Positions 1 to 8,956 of a DNA stretch of 38,065 nucleotides are shown here, piece after piece (positions within the stretch are counted from its first letter, which is position 1; the number at the start of each line of letters is the position of its first letter). The DNA is from an uncultured Collinsella sp. (GTDB taxonomy: Bacteria > Actinomycetota > Coriobacteriia > Coriobacteriales > Coriobacteriaceae). The notes under the pieces were generated by a model. That model was not told the DNA's origin, made no database searches, and saw only the letters and a list, made by a program, of their open reading frames with translations. A program made the position numbers and the translations under genes. The stretch covers positions 1 to 38,065 of the forward strand of contig CAAFUK010000088.1 in NCBI GenBank assembly GCA_900766165.1, read 5' to 3'.

Positions 1-34
1 ACTTGTCCATATGGGCGGTGATGTTCTCTGCCAT
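1..34 (-). CDS. frr: Start of a gene, probably ribosome recycling factor (partial)
   Basis: Only the first 11 codons are inside the window; they read MAENITAHMDK on the minus strand. The ATG lies two bases after the pyrH stop, so the two genes are almost certainly cotranscribed. The identification as ribosome recycling factor, which splits post-termination ribosomes, rests on the widely conserved order rpsB-tsf-pyrH-frr rather than on the short peptide. Confidence 0.6.
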   Translation of the reverse strand, partial: MAENITAHMDK

Positions 35-36
35 GC

Positions 37-759
37 TTAATCCTCCTGATAGACGAGCGTGCCGACGGGCTCACCCGCGAGCGCGCGCTTGACGGTGTCC
101 TCGCCATCGATGTTGAGGACCAAAATCGGCATACGGTTATCCTGGCACAGTGCCGTAGCCGTGGAATCCATAACCTGCAGACCGCGGACGAGAACCTCGT
201 GATAGGTGATCTTGTCAAAGCGGACGGCGTCGGCACACTTGACGGGGTCCTTGTCATAGATGCCGTCGACCTTGGTGGCTTTAATCAGAATCTCGGCGCC
301 GATCTCGCACGCACGAAGAGCCGCGGCGGTGTCGGTCGTAAAGTACGGATTGCCCGAACCGGCGGCAAAGATAACGACGTTGCCCTTGGAAAGGTGGTTG
401 ATGGCGCGACGGCGAATATAGGGCTCGCAGATCTCGTTCATCTGGATAGCGCTCATCACGCGGCAGGGAACATCGTTGTGCTCGAAGGCATCCTGCAGGG
501 CGAGCGCGTTCATAACGGTCGCGAGCATGCCCATATAATCGGCCTGAGCACGCTCCATGCCACCGGCAGCGCCTGCCATGCCGCGGAAAATATTGCCGCC
601 GCCGACAACGACGCCGACCTCATGGCCAACGGCGAGCAGCTCCTTGACCTGCTTGGCAAGATGGTCGGTAACCTTGGGGTCGATGCCATATTGGCCGTCG
701 CCCATCAGTGCTTCGCCGGAAAGCTTAAGAAGCACGCGTTTATATCGGATGTCGGACAA
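37..759 (-). CDS. pyrH: UMP kinase
   Basis: This 240-residue protein is full length for bacterial UMP kinase, the hexameric cytosolic enzyme that phosphorylates UMP to UDP in pyrimidine nucleotide synthesis. It belongs to the amino acid kinase fold: the N-terminal strand VLLKLSGEAL (about residues 9-18) and the glycine loop GGGNIFRG (about 53-60) are the nucleotide and phosphate binding elements, and DNRMPILVLNI near the C-terminus is typical of the family. Translation starts at a TTG at 757-759, with a very strong ribosome binding site AAAGGAGGA (765-773) five bases upstream. It is downstream of tsf but separated from it by an intrinsic terminator, so its expression probably combines read-through with its own promoter. 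No anomalies were seen. Confidence 0.97.
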   Translation of the reverse strand: MSDIRYKRVLLKLSGEALMGDGQYGIDPKVTDHLAKQVKELLAVGHEVGVVVGGGNIFRGMAGAAGGMERAQADYMGMLATVMNALALQDAFEHNDVPCRVMSAIQMNEICEPYIRRRAINHLSKGNVVIFAAGSGNPYFTTDTAAALRACEIGAEILIKATKVDGIYDKDPVKCADAVRFDKITYHEVLVRGLQVMDSTATALCQDNRMPILVLNIDGEDTVKRALAGEPVGTLVYQED

Positions 760-818
760 AGCGATCCTCCTTTAATTAGACTCTCAATATGATATCAAAG
801 GCTCTGATAAGAGCCATG

Positions 819-852
819 AAAAAGCAGGCTGTGAGTAAAACCCACAGCCTGC
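819..852 (-). terminator. Intrinsic terminator after tsf
   Basis: On the minus strand a 10-bp perfect stem (arms 824-833 and 843-852) with a 9-base loop is followed by five T residues (819-823). It lies 25 bases past the tsf stop and before pyrH, so it should end or attenuate the rpsB-tsf transcript. Confidence 0.85.
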
Positions 853-876
853 TCATTACCAGCTACAAGAGCTTAT

Positions 877-1746
877 TTACTCGCCACGGACCAGACGGTC
901 AAAGGCAACGACGGTAATGGTGTCGCCGAGCTCCTTGGAGACCTGCTCAGCGTACTTCTTGATGGTGAGGGAGCTGTCCTTGATGAACTCCTGCTCGGTG
1001 AGCACGGACTGCTTGTAGAACTTCTCCAGACGGCCGACAGCCATCTTCTCCTGGATAGCCTCGGGCTTACCGGACTCGGCAGCCTGAGCCATGTAGATCT
1101 GCTTCTCGTGCTCGACGGTCTCGGCCGGAACCTGATCGCGGGTAGCGCAGATCGGGGCGACGGCGGCAACCTGAAGGGCAACGTCGTGAGCGAAGGTCTT
1201 GAAGGATTCAGCCTGAGCGGTCTCAGCCTTCTCGAAGGCGAACTCGACGAGGACGCCGATCTTACCACCCATGTGGATGTAAGAAGCGAGCGCTCCGTTC
1301 TCAGCCTTGCGGGCAGCGAAGCGGGAGATCTTCATGTTCTCGCCCATGATGTGAATCATCTCGGTGAGCTCGGAGGAAACGGTCTCCTCGCCCATCGGCT
1401 TCTCGAGCAGAGCGTCGACGTCAGCAGGCTCGGTGGTAGCGACAACCTCAGCGACCTTGGAAGCAAAGCCGGTGAACTTGGCGTTAGAGCCAACGAAGTC
1501 GGTCTCGCAGGAGAGCTCGAGCAGAGCGCCGGTCTTGCCATCCTCAGAGACGAACGCGGCGACAGCGCCCTCGTTGGTCTCACGGCCAGCCTTCTTGGCA
1601 GCCTTGGCAAGGCCGTTCTTACGCAGAACGTCGACAGCGGCGTCCATGTCGCCGTCAGCCTCGACGAGAGCCTTCTTGCACTCCATCATCGGGGAGTCGG
1701 TCATCTCGCGGAGCTGCTTGACCATAGCGGCGGTAATCTGGGCCAT
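877..1746 (-). CDS. tsf: Translation elongation factor Ts
   Basis: EF-Ts is the guanine nucleotide exchange factor that releases GDP from EF-Tu. The protein has 289 residues, normal for the family. The N-terminal UBA-like domain carries the signature TDSPMMECKKAL (about residues 16-27). The core domain follows with ETNEGAV and LLELSCETDFVGSN, the usual EF-Ts signature in the first half. The start at MAQITAAMVKQL is preferred over the codon five residues upstream because AAGGA lies six bases before this ATG. It follows rpsB by 45 bases, the near-universal rpsB-tsf pair, and a terminator lies just downstream. Confidence 0.97.
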   Translation of the reverse strand: MAQITAAMVKQLREMTDSPMMECKKALVEADGDMDAAVDVLRKNGLAKAAKKAGRETNEGAVAAFVSEDGKTGALLELSCETDFVGSNAKFTGFASKVAEVVATTEPADVDALLEKPMGEETVSSELTEMIHIMGENMKISRFAARKAENGALASYIHMGGKIGVLVEFAFEKAETAQAESFKTFAHDVALQVAAVAPICATRDQVPAETVEHEKQIYMAQAAESGKPEAIQEKMAVGRLEKFYKQSVLTEQEFIKDSSLTIKKYAEQVSKELGDTITVVAFDRLVRGE

Positions 1747-1791
1747 TGTGGTTCCTTTCAAAGAGATGAAAAAGAATTAACTAAGACTGAT

Positions 1792-2520
1792 TTACTCGGC
1801 CTTGGGCTCAGCGGCCATCTCGGCCTCGGAGACCTGCTCCTTGCCGGAGCCAGCGAGGCAGGCGTCAGCCATGAGCTCGCACATAAGGGTGACAGCGGAG
1901 ATAGCGTCATCGTTGCAGGGGATGCCGTACTCGACCTCGTCGGGATCGGAGTTGGTGTCGATCAGAGCGACGACGGGGATGTTCAGGCGCTGAGCCTCCT
2001 TGATGGCGTTCTCCTCGCGCTTGGTGTCGATGACGAAGAGAGCCTGGGGCAGACCCTTCATGTCGCGAGCGCCACCGAGGTTGGTCTGGAGCTTGGTGAG
2101 CTCCTTGCCGAGAACAGCCTGCTCCTTCTTGGGCAGAACAGCCATGCGGCCGTCCTCGACCATGGCCTCGAGCTCCTCCATGCGGTTGATGCGGGAGCGG
2201 ATGGTGACGAAGTTGGTCAGCATACCGCCGAGCCAACGCTGGTTGATGTAGGGCATGTTGGCGCGCTCAGCAGCGTTCTTGACGGCCTCCTGAGCCTGCT
2301 TCTTGGTGCCGACGAACAGCACGTTGCCACCCTTGGCGACGTTCTTGACGAAGGTGTAGGCCTGGTCGGCGTCGAGGATGGTCTGCTTGAGGTCGAGGAT
2401 GTAGATGCCGTTGCGCTCACCGAAGATGAACGGCTTCATCTTAGGGTTCCAGCGACGGGTCTGGTGACCGAAGTGGCAGCCGGCCTCGAGCAGGGTGCGG
2501 ATATTAATCTTGGTAGCCAT
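1792..2520 (-). CDS. rpsB: 30S ribosomal protein S2
   Basis: S2 binds the head-body junction of the small ribosomal subunit. The 242-residue product starts MATKINIRTLLEAG and contains the hallmark GCHFGHQTRRWNPKMKPFIF segment near the N-terminus, the RWLGGMLTNF motif in the middle and LIDTNSDPDEVEYGIPCNDD, characteristic of the family. An AGGAGG ribosome binding site stands six bases before the ATG. The C-terminal tail is acidic, as is common. It is the first gene of the rpsB-tsf unit, with a recognisable promoter about 140 bases upstream. Confidence 0.97.
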   Translation of the reverse strand: MATKINIRTLLEAGCHFGHQTRRWNPKMKPFIFGERNGIYILDLKQTILDADQAYTFVKNVAKGGNVLFVGTKKQAQEAVKNAAERANMPYINQRWLGGMLTNFVTIRSRINRMEELEAMVEDGRMAVLPKKEQAVLGKELTKLQTNLGGARDMKGLPQALFVIDTKREENAIKEAQRLNIPVVALIDTNSDPDEVEYGIPCNDDAISAVTLMCELMADACLAGSGKEQVSEAEMAAEPKAE

Positions 2521-2739
2521 GTTAAACCTCCTGTGGTTTGCCTCCGCGCGGGGTCATCCTCCAAAACCAACCCGGACATGTGCTACCAAAGCCCGGGCAC
2601 CACGGTATGAAGTAGCCGCGCGTGCGTGATAAAAACATGTTGCCGTGAAGCAACCCGATGAATGATAGCAGGAATGCATCTTCCTGCCAACCCGCAATCA
2701 AAACCACACACCTGAGTGCGGCGCGGGACGTCCCAGCCA
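2521..2739 (-). promoter_or_regulatory. rpsB promoter and leader
   Basis: On the minus strand TTGGCA (2685-2690) and TATCAT (2662-2667) are separated by exactly 17 bases, a good sigma-70-type promoter. Transcription would start near 2655, leaving a leader of about 135 bases before rpsB. The leader can fold around CCCGG/CCGGG arms (about 2571-2602). In many bacteria S2 represses its own mRNA through the leader, but no specific S2-binding structure was proven here. Confidence 0.65.
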
Positions 2740-3660
2740 CTATTCGCCGCGGGGATGGGCTTGAGCCACGGCACGTTTGAGCCGATCGGGCGTGAGGTGC
2801 GTGTAGATTTGCGTCGTGGACAGGCTCGCATGACCTAGCAGCTCTTGAACCGAGCGCAGGTCCGCGCCGCCCTCGAGCAAGTCGGTCGCAAAGGTATGGC
2901 GCATCGCATGCGGGGCGATGTCGGCCGGAATGCCGGCGAGCGTCGCCAGCATATGAAACCGCCGCCTGAGCATGGCGGCACTCATGCGATTACCGCGCGC
3001 CGATATAAGCAGCGGATGCGGCCCGGTAGCGGGGTCACGACGCTTTGCCTGAGCGAGCAACTCCGGCCTCCCCTCCTCAATATAGAGACGCGTCGCCTCG
3101 AGCGCACGACGATACAGAGGGACGATACGTTCTTTGCTCCCCTTGCCCCACAGGCGCAGCGTGCGTTCGGACCACGCAATGGACTCCACATTGAGTGCTG
3201 CGAGCTCAGAGATACGGGCGCCCGAGGCATAGAGCAGCTCGAGCATCGCCGCATCGCGCAGTCCCGCGGGTGTTGAGGTATCAGGCGTCTTGAGCAGCGC
3301 CTCCACCTGTTGGGTCGTCAGCACACCGGGTAGATCGCGCGGGAGCTTGGGCGAGGAAATTGCCGAGACCACATCGCCCTCCACGACCCCCTCGGCAGCC
3401 ATCCATCGATAGAGCGATCGGATAGCCGACAGATGCGCCGCAAGCGTTCGGGGAGCCACCTGCTCACGCGAAAGCTCGGCAAGATAGCGGCGAATGGTGC
3501 GCACGTCGGCAGCGAAAGCATCGATATCCTCGCGCTCGCACCAGGCAGCAAAGCGCTCCAGTCTCGAGCCATAGGCCGTCACCGTGTTGGGAGAAAGTCC
3601 CTCGACACGTGCGATATAGGCGATAAACGAGTCGACGGTGTCGTACAGGTCAAAGGCTAT
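2740..3660 (-). CDS. xerC: Tyrosine recombinase XerC/XerD type; start codon unusual
   Basis: This site-specific recombinase resolves chromosome dimers at dif. The catalytic set is complete: Arg149 in ASGARISEL, Lys173 or Lys176 in GKGSKER, His251 and Arg254 in HAMRHTFA, His277 in LGHAS and Tyr286 in TTQIYTHL (numbering from the upstream start). The first ATG-like codon is a GTG at 3580-3582, but the frame stays open for another 26 codons that read DSFIAYIARVEGLSPNT, exactly the N-terminal SAM-like DNA-binding segment expected in XerC/D. The likely start is ATA at 3658-3660, nine bases after GGAGG and overlapping the trmFO stop as ATAG. Conventional callers would give 2740-3582. It lies between trmFO and rpsB, the position of xerC in Firmicutes. 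Confidence 0.9.
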   Translation of the reverse strand: MAFDLYDTVDSFIAYIARVEGLSPNTVTAYGSRLERFAAWCEREDIDAFAADVRTIRRYLAELSREQVAPRTLAAHLSAIRSLYRWMAAEGVVEGDVVSAISSPKLPRDLPGVLTTQQVEALLKTPDTSTPAGLRDAAMLELLYASGARISELAALNVESIAWSERTLRLWGKGSKERIVPLYRRALEATRLYIEEGRPELLAQAKRRDPATGPHPLLISARGNRMSAAMLRRRFHMLATLAGIPADIAPHAMRHTFATDLLEGGADLRSVQELLGHASLSTTQIYTHLTPDRLKRAVAQAHPRGE

Positions 3661-4994
3661 GACCGGTCGCCTCCAAACAGATCGGGGCGAGTGGCCAGAT
3701 AGGCATCAAGGGCCTCGAGCGCACGGTCCGCATAGGCCTGGTAGCGGTCGCGCTTGCTGCGGCGCTTACCGTCCTCGAGTGGCGGCACCAGTCCAAAGTT
3801 GACATGCATGGGCTGATAGCCCACGGTGGCAGGATCGGTCGCATAGCCCACGAGCGCACCCAGGGCGCCCACACGCGGCAACTCGACGCCCGCGGCACCG
3901 ATAGCCTCGGTATAGGTGTTGAGCGCCGCGAGCAGACCTGTCGCCACGGCTTCCATGTACCCCTCGGTGCCGGTGATCTGACCGGCCAGGCGCACGCCGG
4001 TACCGGGCACGGCAAAGGTGCCATCGAGCACGTGCGGGGCGTCGATAAAGGTATTGCGGTGCATGACACCGTAGCGGAAGAACTCAGCGTTCTCCAGGCC
4101 CGGCACCATATGGAAGACGCGCTTCTGCTCGCCAAAGGTCAGGTTGGTCTGGAAGCCCACCAGATTATAGGCGGTCTTCTCCTTGTTCTCGGCACGCAGC
4201 TGAATCGCCGCCCAGGGGCGACGTCCGGTACGCGGGTCGGTGAGGCCGACGGGCTTCATGGCGCCAAAGCGAATAGCATCCTTGCCGGTGCGTGCAACCT
4301 CCTCGGCAGGCTGGCAGGCCTGGAACAGATCGCCGCCCTCAAAATCCTTGAGCACCACGCGGTCTGCCGTGGTAAGCGCCTCGATAAAGGCCTCGTACTC
4401 CTCCTTATTGAGCGGAGCGTTGAGATAGTCGCCACTCCCCTGCTCCTCGTAGCGCGACTGCGAGAACAGCACGTCCATATCGAGCGTGGAGGCATCGACG
4501 ATCGGCGCCGCCGCATCAAAGAATGCCAGGGCATCGCCACCGACGAGCTTCATAACCTCTTCACTCAGCGCCGGTGAACACAGCGGGCCCGCGGCAATGA
4601 CCACGTGACCCTCGGGAATCTGCGTGACCTCGCCGTGCACGACCTCGATATTGGGACGGGCAGCAACCTCGGCCTCGACAAGCTCGGAAAACTTGACGCG
4701 GTCGACCGCCAAGGCGCCACCGGCGGGAACAGCCGCGCGATGGGCGCAATCGAGCAGGACTGAACCCATGCGCTCAAGCTCGGCCTTCAGCAAACCAGCC
4801 GCGGAATCCGGACGGGTCGACTTAAACGAATTGGAGCAGACGAGCTCTGCCAGGTGATCGGTATGGTGGGCCGGGGAGCTCACCTGGGGGCGCATCTCGC
4901 ACAGCTTTACGGCAAACCCGCGATCTGCCAGCTGGATCGCGCACTCCGAACCCGCCAGACCGCCACCGATAACTGTCACCTGATCGAACTGCAT
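3657..4994 (-). CDS. trmFO: Methylenetetrahydrofolate-tRNA-(uracil-54-C5)-methyltransferase
   Basis: TrmFO is a flavoprotein that makes 5-methyluridine at position 54 of the tRNA T-loop, using methylenetetrahydrofolate and FADH2. The 445-residue length is normal. The N-terminus carries the FAD dinucleotide-binding motif VIGGGLAGSECA, followed by the family hallmark LVCSNSFKS and further on the segment AIQLRAENKEKTAYNLVGFQ. ATG at 4994 is chosen over a TTG six bases upstream because AAAGGTG is correctly spaced for it. The gene sits between dprA and xerC, as in Firmicutes (dprA-topA-trmFO-xerC), but topA is missing here. Confidence 0.96.
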   Translation of the reverse strand: MQFDQVTVIGGGLAGSECAIQLADRGFAVKLCEMRPQVSSPAHHTDHLAELVCSNSFKSTRPDSAAGLLKAELERMGSVLLDCAHRAAVPAGGALAVDRVKFSELVEAEVAARPNIEVVHGEVTQIPEGHVVIAAGPLCSPALSEEVMKLVGGDALAFFDAAAPIVDASTLDMDVLFSQSRYEEQGSGDYLNAPLNKEEYEAFIEALTTADRVVLKDFEGGDLFQACQPAEEVARTGKDAIRFGAMKPVGLTDPRTGRRPWAAIQLRAENKEKTAYNLVGFQTNLTFGEQKRVFHMVPGLENAEFFRYGVMHRNTFIDAPHVLDGTFAVPGTGVRLAGQITGTEGYMEAVATGLLAALNTYTEAIGAAGVELPRVGALGALVGYATDPATVGYQPMHVNFGLVPPLEDGKRRSKRDRYQAYADRALEALDAYLATRPDLFGGDRS

Positions 4995-5008
4995 CTGCAA
5001 ACACCTTT

Positions 5009-5944
5009 CTAATTGACACGTTTTCCATTGTGACCGAAGGGTGTCTGGGCGTGAAGGGCAAACTTGGAGGGCGCATACCTTCCATCCATCATGCGCTCGA
5101 TAAGGCCCTCGAGTTCAAGCGAACCCAAGAGTTTGAGTACGCCGACTGCATCGAGCGACACGAGTGCCACGATGTCGTCGACCTTGAGCGGAGAAGCGAT
5201 GAGCGCATGCATAACGGTCTGCTGTGTTGGATCCAGGTCGGCAATGCCGGGAGCATCGGGGCGCGAGTAGCGCAGGGTGCCGTATATGCGAGAGATAGCC
5301 ATCTCGATGGACTCCTCGTCGACAATGCAGCAGGCACCGTTCGCAATGAGATAATTCGTGCCACGCGACTCGGGCGATAGGATCGACCCCGGCACGGCAA
5401 GAAGTTCGCGCCCCAAATCCATAGCAGCCTCGGCTGTAGAAAACGTCCCGGAAGGCATACACGCCTCGGATACAAAGAGGGCTTGCGACAGGGCCGCGAT
5501 CACGCGATTGCGACGCGGAAAGGCAAACTTGCGCGGACCCATGCCCCACGGAGAGATCGACACGACCGCGCCGCCCGTATCGAGCGTGCGCGTAATAAGC
5601 CCCGCGCTCGAACGCGGGTAGACCACGTCGGCGCCCGTCCCCAGCACCACGACGTGTTTGCCGCCGGCGTTGACCGCAGCCCAACCCGAGGCCTGGTCAC
5701 AACCGACCGCACCGCCCGAAACTACCGTCACTCCCGCCTCAACCGCCACCTTCGCCGCAAGCTCTGCCACGGCAAGACCATACGGCGAGGCCTTTCGCGC
5801 ACCGATGATGGAGAGCGCGGGCGTCGAAAGCGCCTCGGGGTTGCCGCGCACATAGAGCGTCTGAGGTACATCAGAAAGCTCCAAAACGGTCTCGGGATAC
5901 AACGCATCGCCTGGATGCAGCTCAAAGGTCCCCTCGGCCATCAT
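5009..5944 (-). CDS. dprA: DNA processing protein DprA/Smf
   Basis: DprA loads RecA on incoming single-stranded DNA during natural transformation. The 311-residue protein has the Rossmann-like DprA core: LYVRGNPEAL, SIIGARKASPYG, VVSGGAVGCDQASGWAA and PRRNRVIAALS with SGTFSTAEAA match the conserved ssDNA-binding loops. The C-terminus (about 235-295) looks like the usual winged-helix domain. The N-terminal SAM domain of longer DprA proteins is absent. The start ATG at 5944 overlaps the comM stop (ATGA) with GGAGG just upstream; a second ATG follows directly. The roughly 50-residue extension upstream in this frame is a shadow of comM. Confidence 0.93.
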   Translation of the reverse strand: MMAEGTFELHPGDALYPETVLELSDVPQTLYVRGNPEALSTPALSIIGARKASPYGLAVAELAAKVAVEAGVTVVSGGAVGCDQASGWAAVNAGGKHVVVLGTGADVVYPRSSAGLITRTLDTGGAVVSISPWGMGPRKFAFPRRNRVIAALSQALFVSEACMPSGTFSTAEAAMDLGRELLAVPGSILSPESRGTNYLIANGACCIVDEESIEMAISRIYGTLRYSRPDAPGIADLDPTQQTVMHALIASPLKVDDIVALVSLDAVGVLKLLGSLELEGLIERMMDGRYAPSKFALHAQTPFGHNGKRVN

Positions 5945-7464
5945 TGGTCCCTCCTTCCCTGGTACATCGCCGCCTCGAGCACGTGGTCCTGCGTCACCTG
6001 CTCGCTCTCGGCGACATCTGCGATCGTGCGCGCAATGCGAACAAGGCGCACGATGCCACGCCCTGTGAGATGCGTGCGCTTCGACAGGCCGAGCACACAC
6101 TTCTCCGCCGCATCATCGAGCTCAAAGGTCGAAACGACGCCGTCAATGGACCGAGTCTCGTCATCCTCGGCCTCGGCATCCGCATCGTCCATGCGGGATT
6201 CGCGCCAAGCGCGAAAGGCGCGACCGCGCACAACGTAGTCACGTAACTCGGCCGACGACATGCCCTCGGCGCCCTCGATAATCACCTGGGGGTCGGGACG
6301 GGTCACGTCGAGCATCATGTCGATACGGTCGGCCAAAGGACCGCGCAGTTTAGCCCGATAGCGCTCGACCATCGAAGCGGAACAGCGACACGGCACTTCG
6401 CGATCGCCCAAAAAGCCGCACGGGCATGGATTGCTCGCGGCCAGCAGTTGAAAACGCGATGGGAAGGTAAAGGCCCCGTCAACACGCACGATCTTCACAT
6501 AGCCGCGCTCGATGGGCTGGCGCAGCGTCTGCAACACGCCGGTGGGAAACTCGGCGAGCTCATCCAAAAAGAGCACGCCGCCATGAGCCAGGCTGATCTC
6601 GCCCGGATGAACCGGGCGCCCACCGCCAATGAGGCCCGCGGTCGAAATGCTGTGGTGCGGACTGCGGAAAGGCCGATGCCCCGCCAACAGCCCATCGATG
6701 TTCTCGCCCAAGACCGAATGGATACACAGCGCCTCCTGCTGATCCTCAACAGAAAGCTCGGGCAAAATACCGGTCATGCGACGCGCAAGCATCGTCTTGC
6801 CCGAACCTGGGGACCCAATCATGAGCAAGCCGAGTTCTCCTGCCGCCGCAAGCGCCATGCCGCGCTTGGCGACCTCCTGCCCCAGCACGTCGGCATAATC
6901 GAGTTCGGGCTCAAACCCAGCCTCGACGCCCTCAGAATCCAGATAATGCCGCGCGGCATCGCCCATACCGTGAGCAAGTTGTGAGAGATGATCGATAAAG
7001 CCACAGTCCACACCCGCGAGTGGCACATGCTGATCTGACCTGCCCGCGATAAAGGAAAGCCCCATATCGCGCGCGAGCAGCTGGAACGCCACCTCACCTT
7101 TGACGGGCAACACCGTACCGTCCAAGCCGAGCTCGCCGGCGATAAGGCAACGATCAAGGTTGTCGCGGGGAATCTGCCCATCCGCCGCCAGCACCGCGAT
7201 GGCGATGGGCAGGTCAAAGCCGCTGCCGGTTTTACGGATGTCGCCGGGTGCCAGGTTGACGGTAATGCCCGACCGAGGAATCTCGAAGCCTGCCGAGCGC
7301 ATGGCACAGCGAATACGCCCGCGCGATTCCATCACCTCCATACTCGGGATACCGAGCATCTGAATGCCCGGGATGCCACCGGCAAGCGAAACCTCGACGG
7401 TTACGGGAATTGCCTCGACGCCGCGGATACAGGCTGCGTGAACGGCAAAGGTATCGAACGCCAT
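5941..7464 (-). CDS. comM: ComM/YifB family Mg-chelatase-like AAA ATPase
   Basis: ComM is a hexameric helicase-like AAA protein that extends branch migration during natural transformation. The 507-residue product has the ChlI-like N-terminal domain (roughly residues 1-190), Walker A GSPGSGKTMLARRM, Walker B GGVLFLDELAEF, the CPCGFLGD cysteine motif and the C-terminal Mg_chelatase_C domain with the LSKRTHLTGRGIVR segment. Its start overlaps the stop of the upstream yraN-type gene (TGATG) and its own stop overlaps dprA, so the three are translationally coupled. Together comM and dprA suggest a DNA-uptake recombination capacity; no uptake genes are in this window. Confidence 0.95.
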   Translation of the reverse strand: MAFDTFAVHAACIRGVEAIPVTVEVSLAGGIPGIQMLGIPSMEVMESRGRIRCAMRSAGFEIPRSGITVNLAPGDIRKTGSGFDLPIAIAVLAADGQIPRDNLDRCLIAGELGLDGTVLPVKGEVAFQLLARDMGLSFIAGRSDQHVPLAGVDCGFIDHLSQLAHGMGDAARHYLDSEGVEAGFEPELDYADVLGQEVAKRGMALAAAGELGLLMIGSPGSGKTMLARRMTGILPELSVEDQQEALCIHSVLGENIDGLLAGHRPFRSPHHSISTAGLIGGGRPVHPGEISLAHGGVLFLDELAEFPTGVLQTLRQPIERGYVKIVRVDGAFTFPSRFQLLAASNPCPCGFLGDREVPCRCSASMVERYRAKLRGPLADRIDMMLDVTRPDPQVIIEGAEGMSSAELRDYVVRGRAFRAWRESRMDDADAEAEDDETRSIDGVVSTFELDDAAEKCVLGLSKRTHLTGRGIVRLVRIARTIADVAESEQVTQDHVLEAAMYQGRRDQ

Positions 7465-7949
7465 CACGACACCTGCCAATCGAACGCGTTGTACTGGTGC
7501 TCGATCTCGGCGATATGCCCACCACGGATGGTCACGCCAACGGCATCAAAACGAATCGCCTTGAGCGGATAGTGCTCCATCAGATAACAGCCCGCGATGC
7601 GGCGATAGCGGCGTTGCTTTTGGGCGTCCACGGCCTCCTCGGGAAAGACCCGCGTGCTGCAATCCAGTGCGACGCGTCTGGTCTTGACCTCGGCCATCAC
7701 CACGACATCGTCGAGCTCATCGAGCAGCACCAGATCGGCCTCGCCCTCGGTGCAACGATAACCCTGCTCCAGCAAGGTGTAGCCGCGCTCGTTAAAGTAG
7801 TCGATGGTGATCAGCTCGCCCAGCATGCCCAGCTCACGGGGACTGAGTCCCTTGATAAACTCGGGCGTCATCGCCCCGCAGTCGAGCTCGCCGTTTTCCC
7901 AACGCTCCTTGAGCTGCTGCGTCTTGCTCTTTTTGCTTGCGGCACTCAT
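7464..7949 (-). CDS. YraN/UPF0102 family endonuclease-fold protein
   Basis: The 161-residue protein has the restriction endonuclease-like core of the UPF0102 family: LGELITIDYFNERGYTLLEQGYR, then EADLVLLDE and VVMAEVKTRR, giving the E-D-ExK arrangement of metal-binding residues around residues 65-100. A 40-residue polar N-terminal extension (Lys/Glu-rich) precedes the domain. AAGGAG is five bases before the ATG. The family is usually found between rnhB and comM, as here; its cellular substrate is not established, though DNA repair or processing is the usual inference. Confidence 0.9.
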   Translation of the reverse strand: MSAASKKSKTQQLKERWENGELDCGAMTPEFIKGLSPRELGMLGELITIDYFNERGYTLLEQGYRCTEGEADLVLLDELDDVVVMAEVKTRRVALDCSTRVFPEEAVDAQKQRRYRRIAGCYLMEHYPLKAIRFDAVGVTIRGGHIAEIEHQYNAFDWQVS

Positions 7950-8047
7950 GGGGTCTCCTTTCCCGCACACTGCATTGCCCCGATGATGAGGGCACCTTTC
8001 ATGCGGGTAAGTACAGGAAGCAAACCAAAAGCTGACCAAATGCCGTC

Positions 8048-8088
8048 AAAAAAAGGGCCGTACGCAGCAATGCTGTTGCATACGGCCC
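8048..8088 (-). terminator. Intrinsic terminator after rnhB
   Basis: On the minus strand GGGCCGTA pairs with TACGGCCC (arms within 8055-8088, extended by GCA/TGC past one mismatch), followed by seven T residues (8048-8054). It lies about 50 bases past the rnhB stop and ends the rnhB transcript before the yraN-comM-dprA group. Confidence 0.9.
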
Positions 8089-8138
8089 GCTACCAGCAGG
8101 TTTATAAAACCCTAGAGGTCCCTGTCTCCACAATTGAC

Positions 8139-8927
8139 CTAGAAAAGGCGCTCAGTCTGCAGAAAGTTTCCGCAAAAGCTCACGCGGTGCAGTGGACAAA
8201 GTCCATGTTTGCGAATGGCCTCGATGTGCTCGGGGCTTGCGTAGCCCTTCGACTCGGCCAAATGATACTCGGGGTACTCGGCATCGTACTCGACCATCAT
8301 CTCGTCACGCGTCACCTTAGCCATGATGGACGCCGCGGCGATACAGGCGATTTTGGCATCGCCCTTCACCACGTCGCGCTCGTTGGGAACGGCGCCCAAG
8401 GGGTTACCGTCCATAAGCACGCAATCGGGCTCGAGCCCCGTATCGGCCACGGCGCCCGCGACGGCGGTACGGATAGCACGGGCCATGCCCATCTCATCGA
8501 TATCCTTCGGCGCGATATGGCAAAAACCAATCGCCGTCGCGACCTCGGCAATCTTCACCGAGAGCAGCTCGCGGCGCGCCGGCGTGAGCTTTTTGGAATC
8601 ATTGATGCCCCAGACGCGCGGCTCCATGGGAAGGCACACGGCGCAAACCGTCAAAGGACCGGCCACCGAGCCGCGACCCACCTCGTCGACGCCCACGACC
8701 ACGCCATCCCCACCGAGCTCGTGCATCAGCTCGTACATGCCGTTGACGCGCTCGCGCTCGGCAAGTTCCTTGGCATGGCGCTTAAGAGCGCGCTCGCAAG
8801 CCTTGATCACTTGCTGGCGCGGATCCTCACGATAATGCTCCACGAGGGCGGGGATCTCCTCAAACGTGGCGCTCGCCAGCTCGCCGGCAACCTGCGATGC
8901 CGAAACCGAACTCGTCATGTTGGCCAT
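8139..8927 (-). CDS. rnhB: Ribonuclease HII
   Basis: RNase HII cleaves RNA in RNA-DNA hybrids and nicks at single ribonucleotides in DNA. The 262-residue product contains the catalytic set: Asp and Glu in GVDEVGRGS, Asp in VLMDGN and the later Asp in AKVTRDEMM. The NDSKKLTPARRE segment and HRVSFCGNF near the end are also typical. An extension of about 75 residues precedes the catalytic domain, predicted helical and charged (ALVEHYREDPRQQVIKACE), similar to the N-terminal domain of Bacillus-type RNase HII. The start at MANMTSS has AAGGAGG seven bases upstream. Confidence 0.96.
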   Translation of the reverse strand: MANMTSSVSASQVAGELASATFEEIPALVEHYREDPRQQVIKACERALKRHAKELAERERVNGMYELMHELGGDGVVVGVDEVGRGSVAGPLTVCAVCLPMEPRVWGINDSKKLTPARRELLSVKIAEVATAIGFCHIAPKDIDEMGMARAIRTAVAGAVADTGLEPDCVLMDGNPLGAVPNERDVVKGDAKIACIAAASIMAKVTRDEMMVEYDAEYPEYHLAESKGYASPEHIEAIRKHGLCPLHRVSFCGNFLQTERLF

Positions 8928-8956
8928 ATCGGGGCCTCCTTGCATGCAAATCAGAT

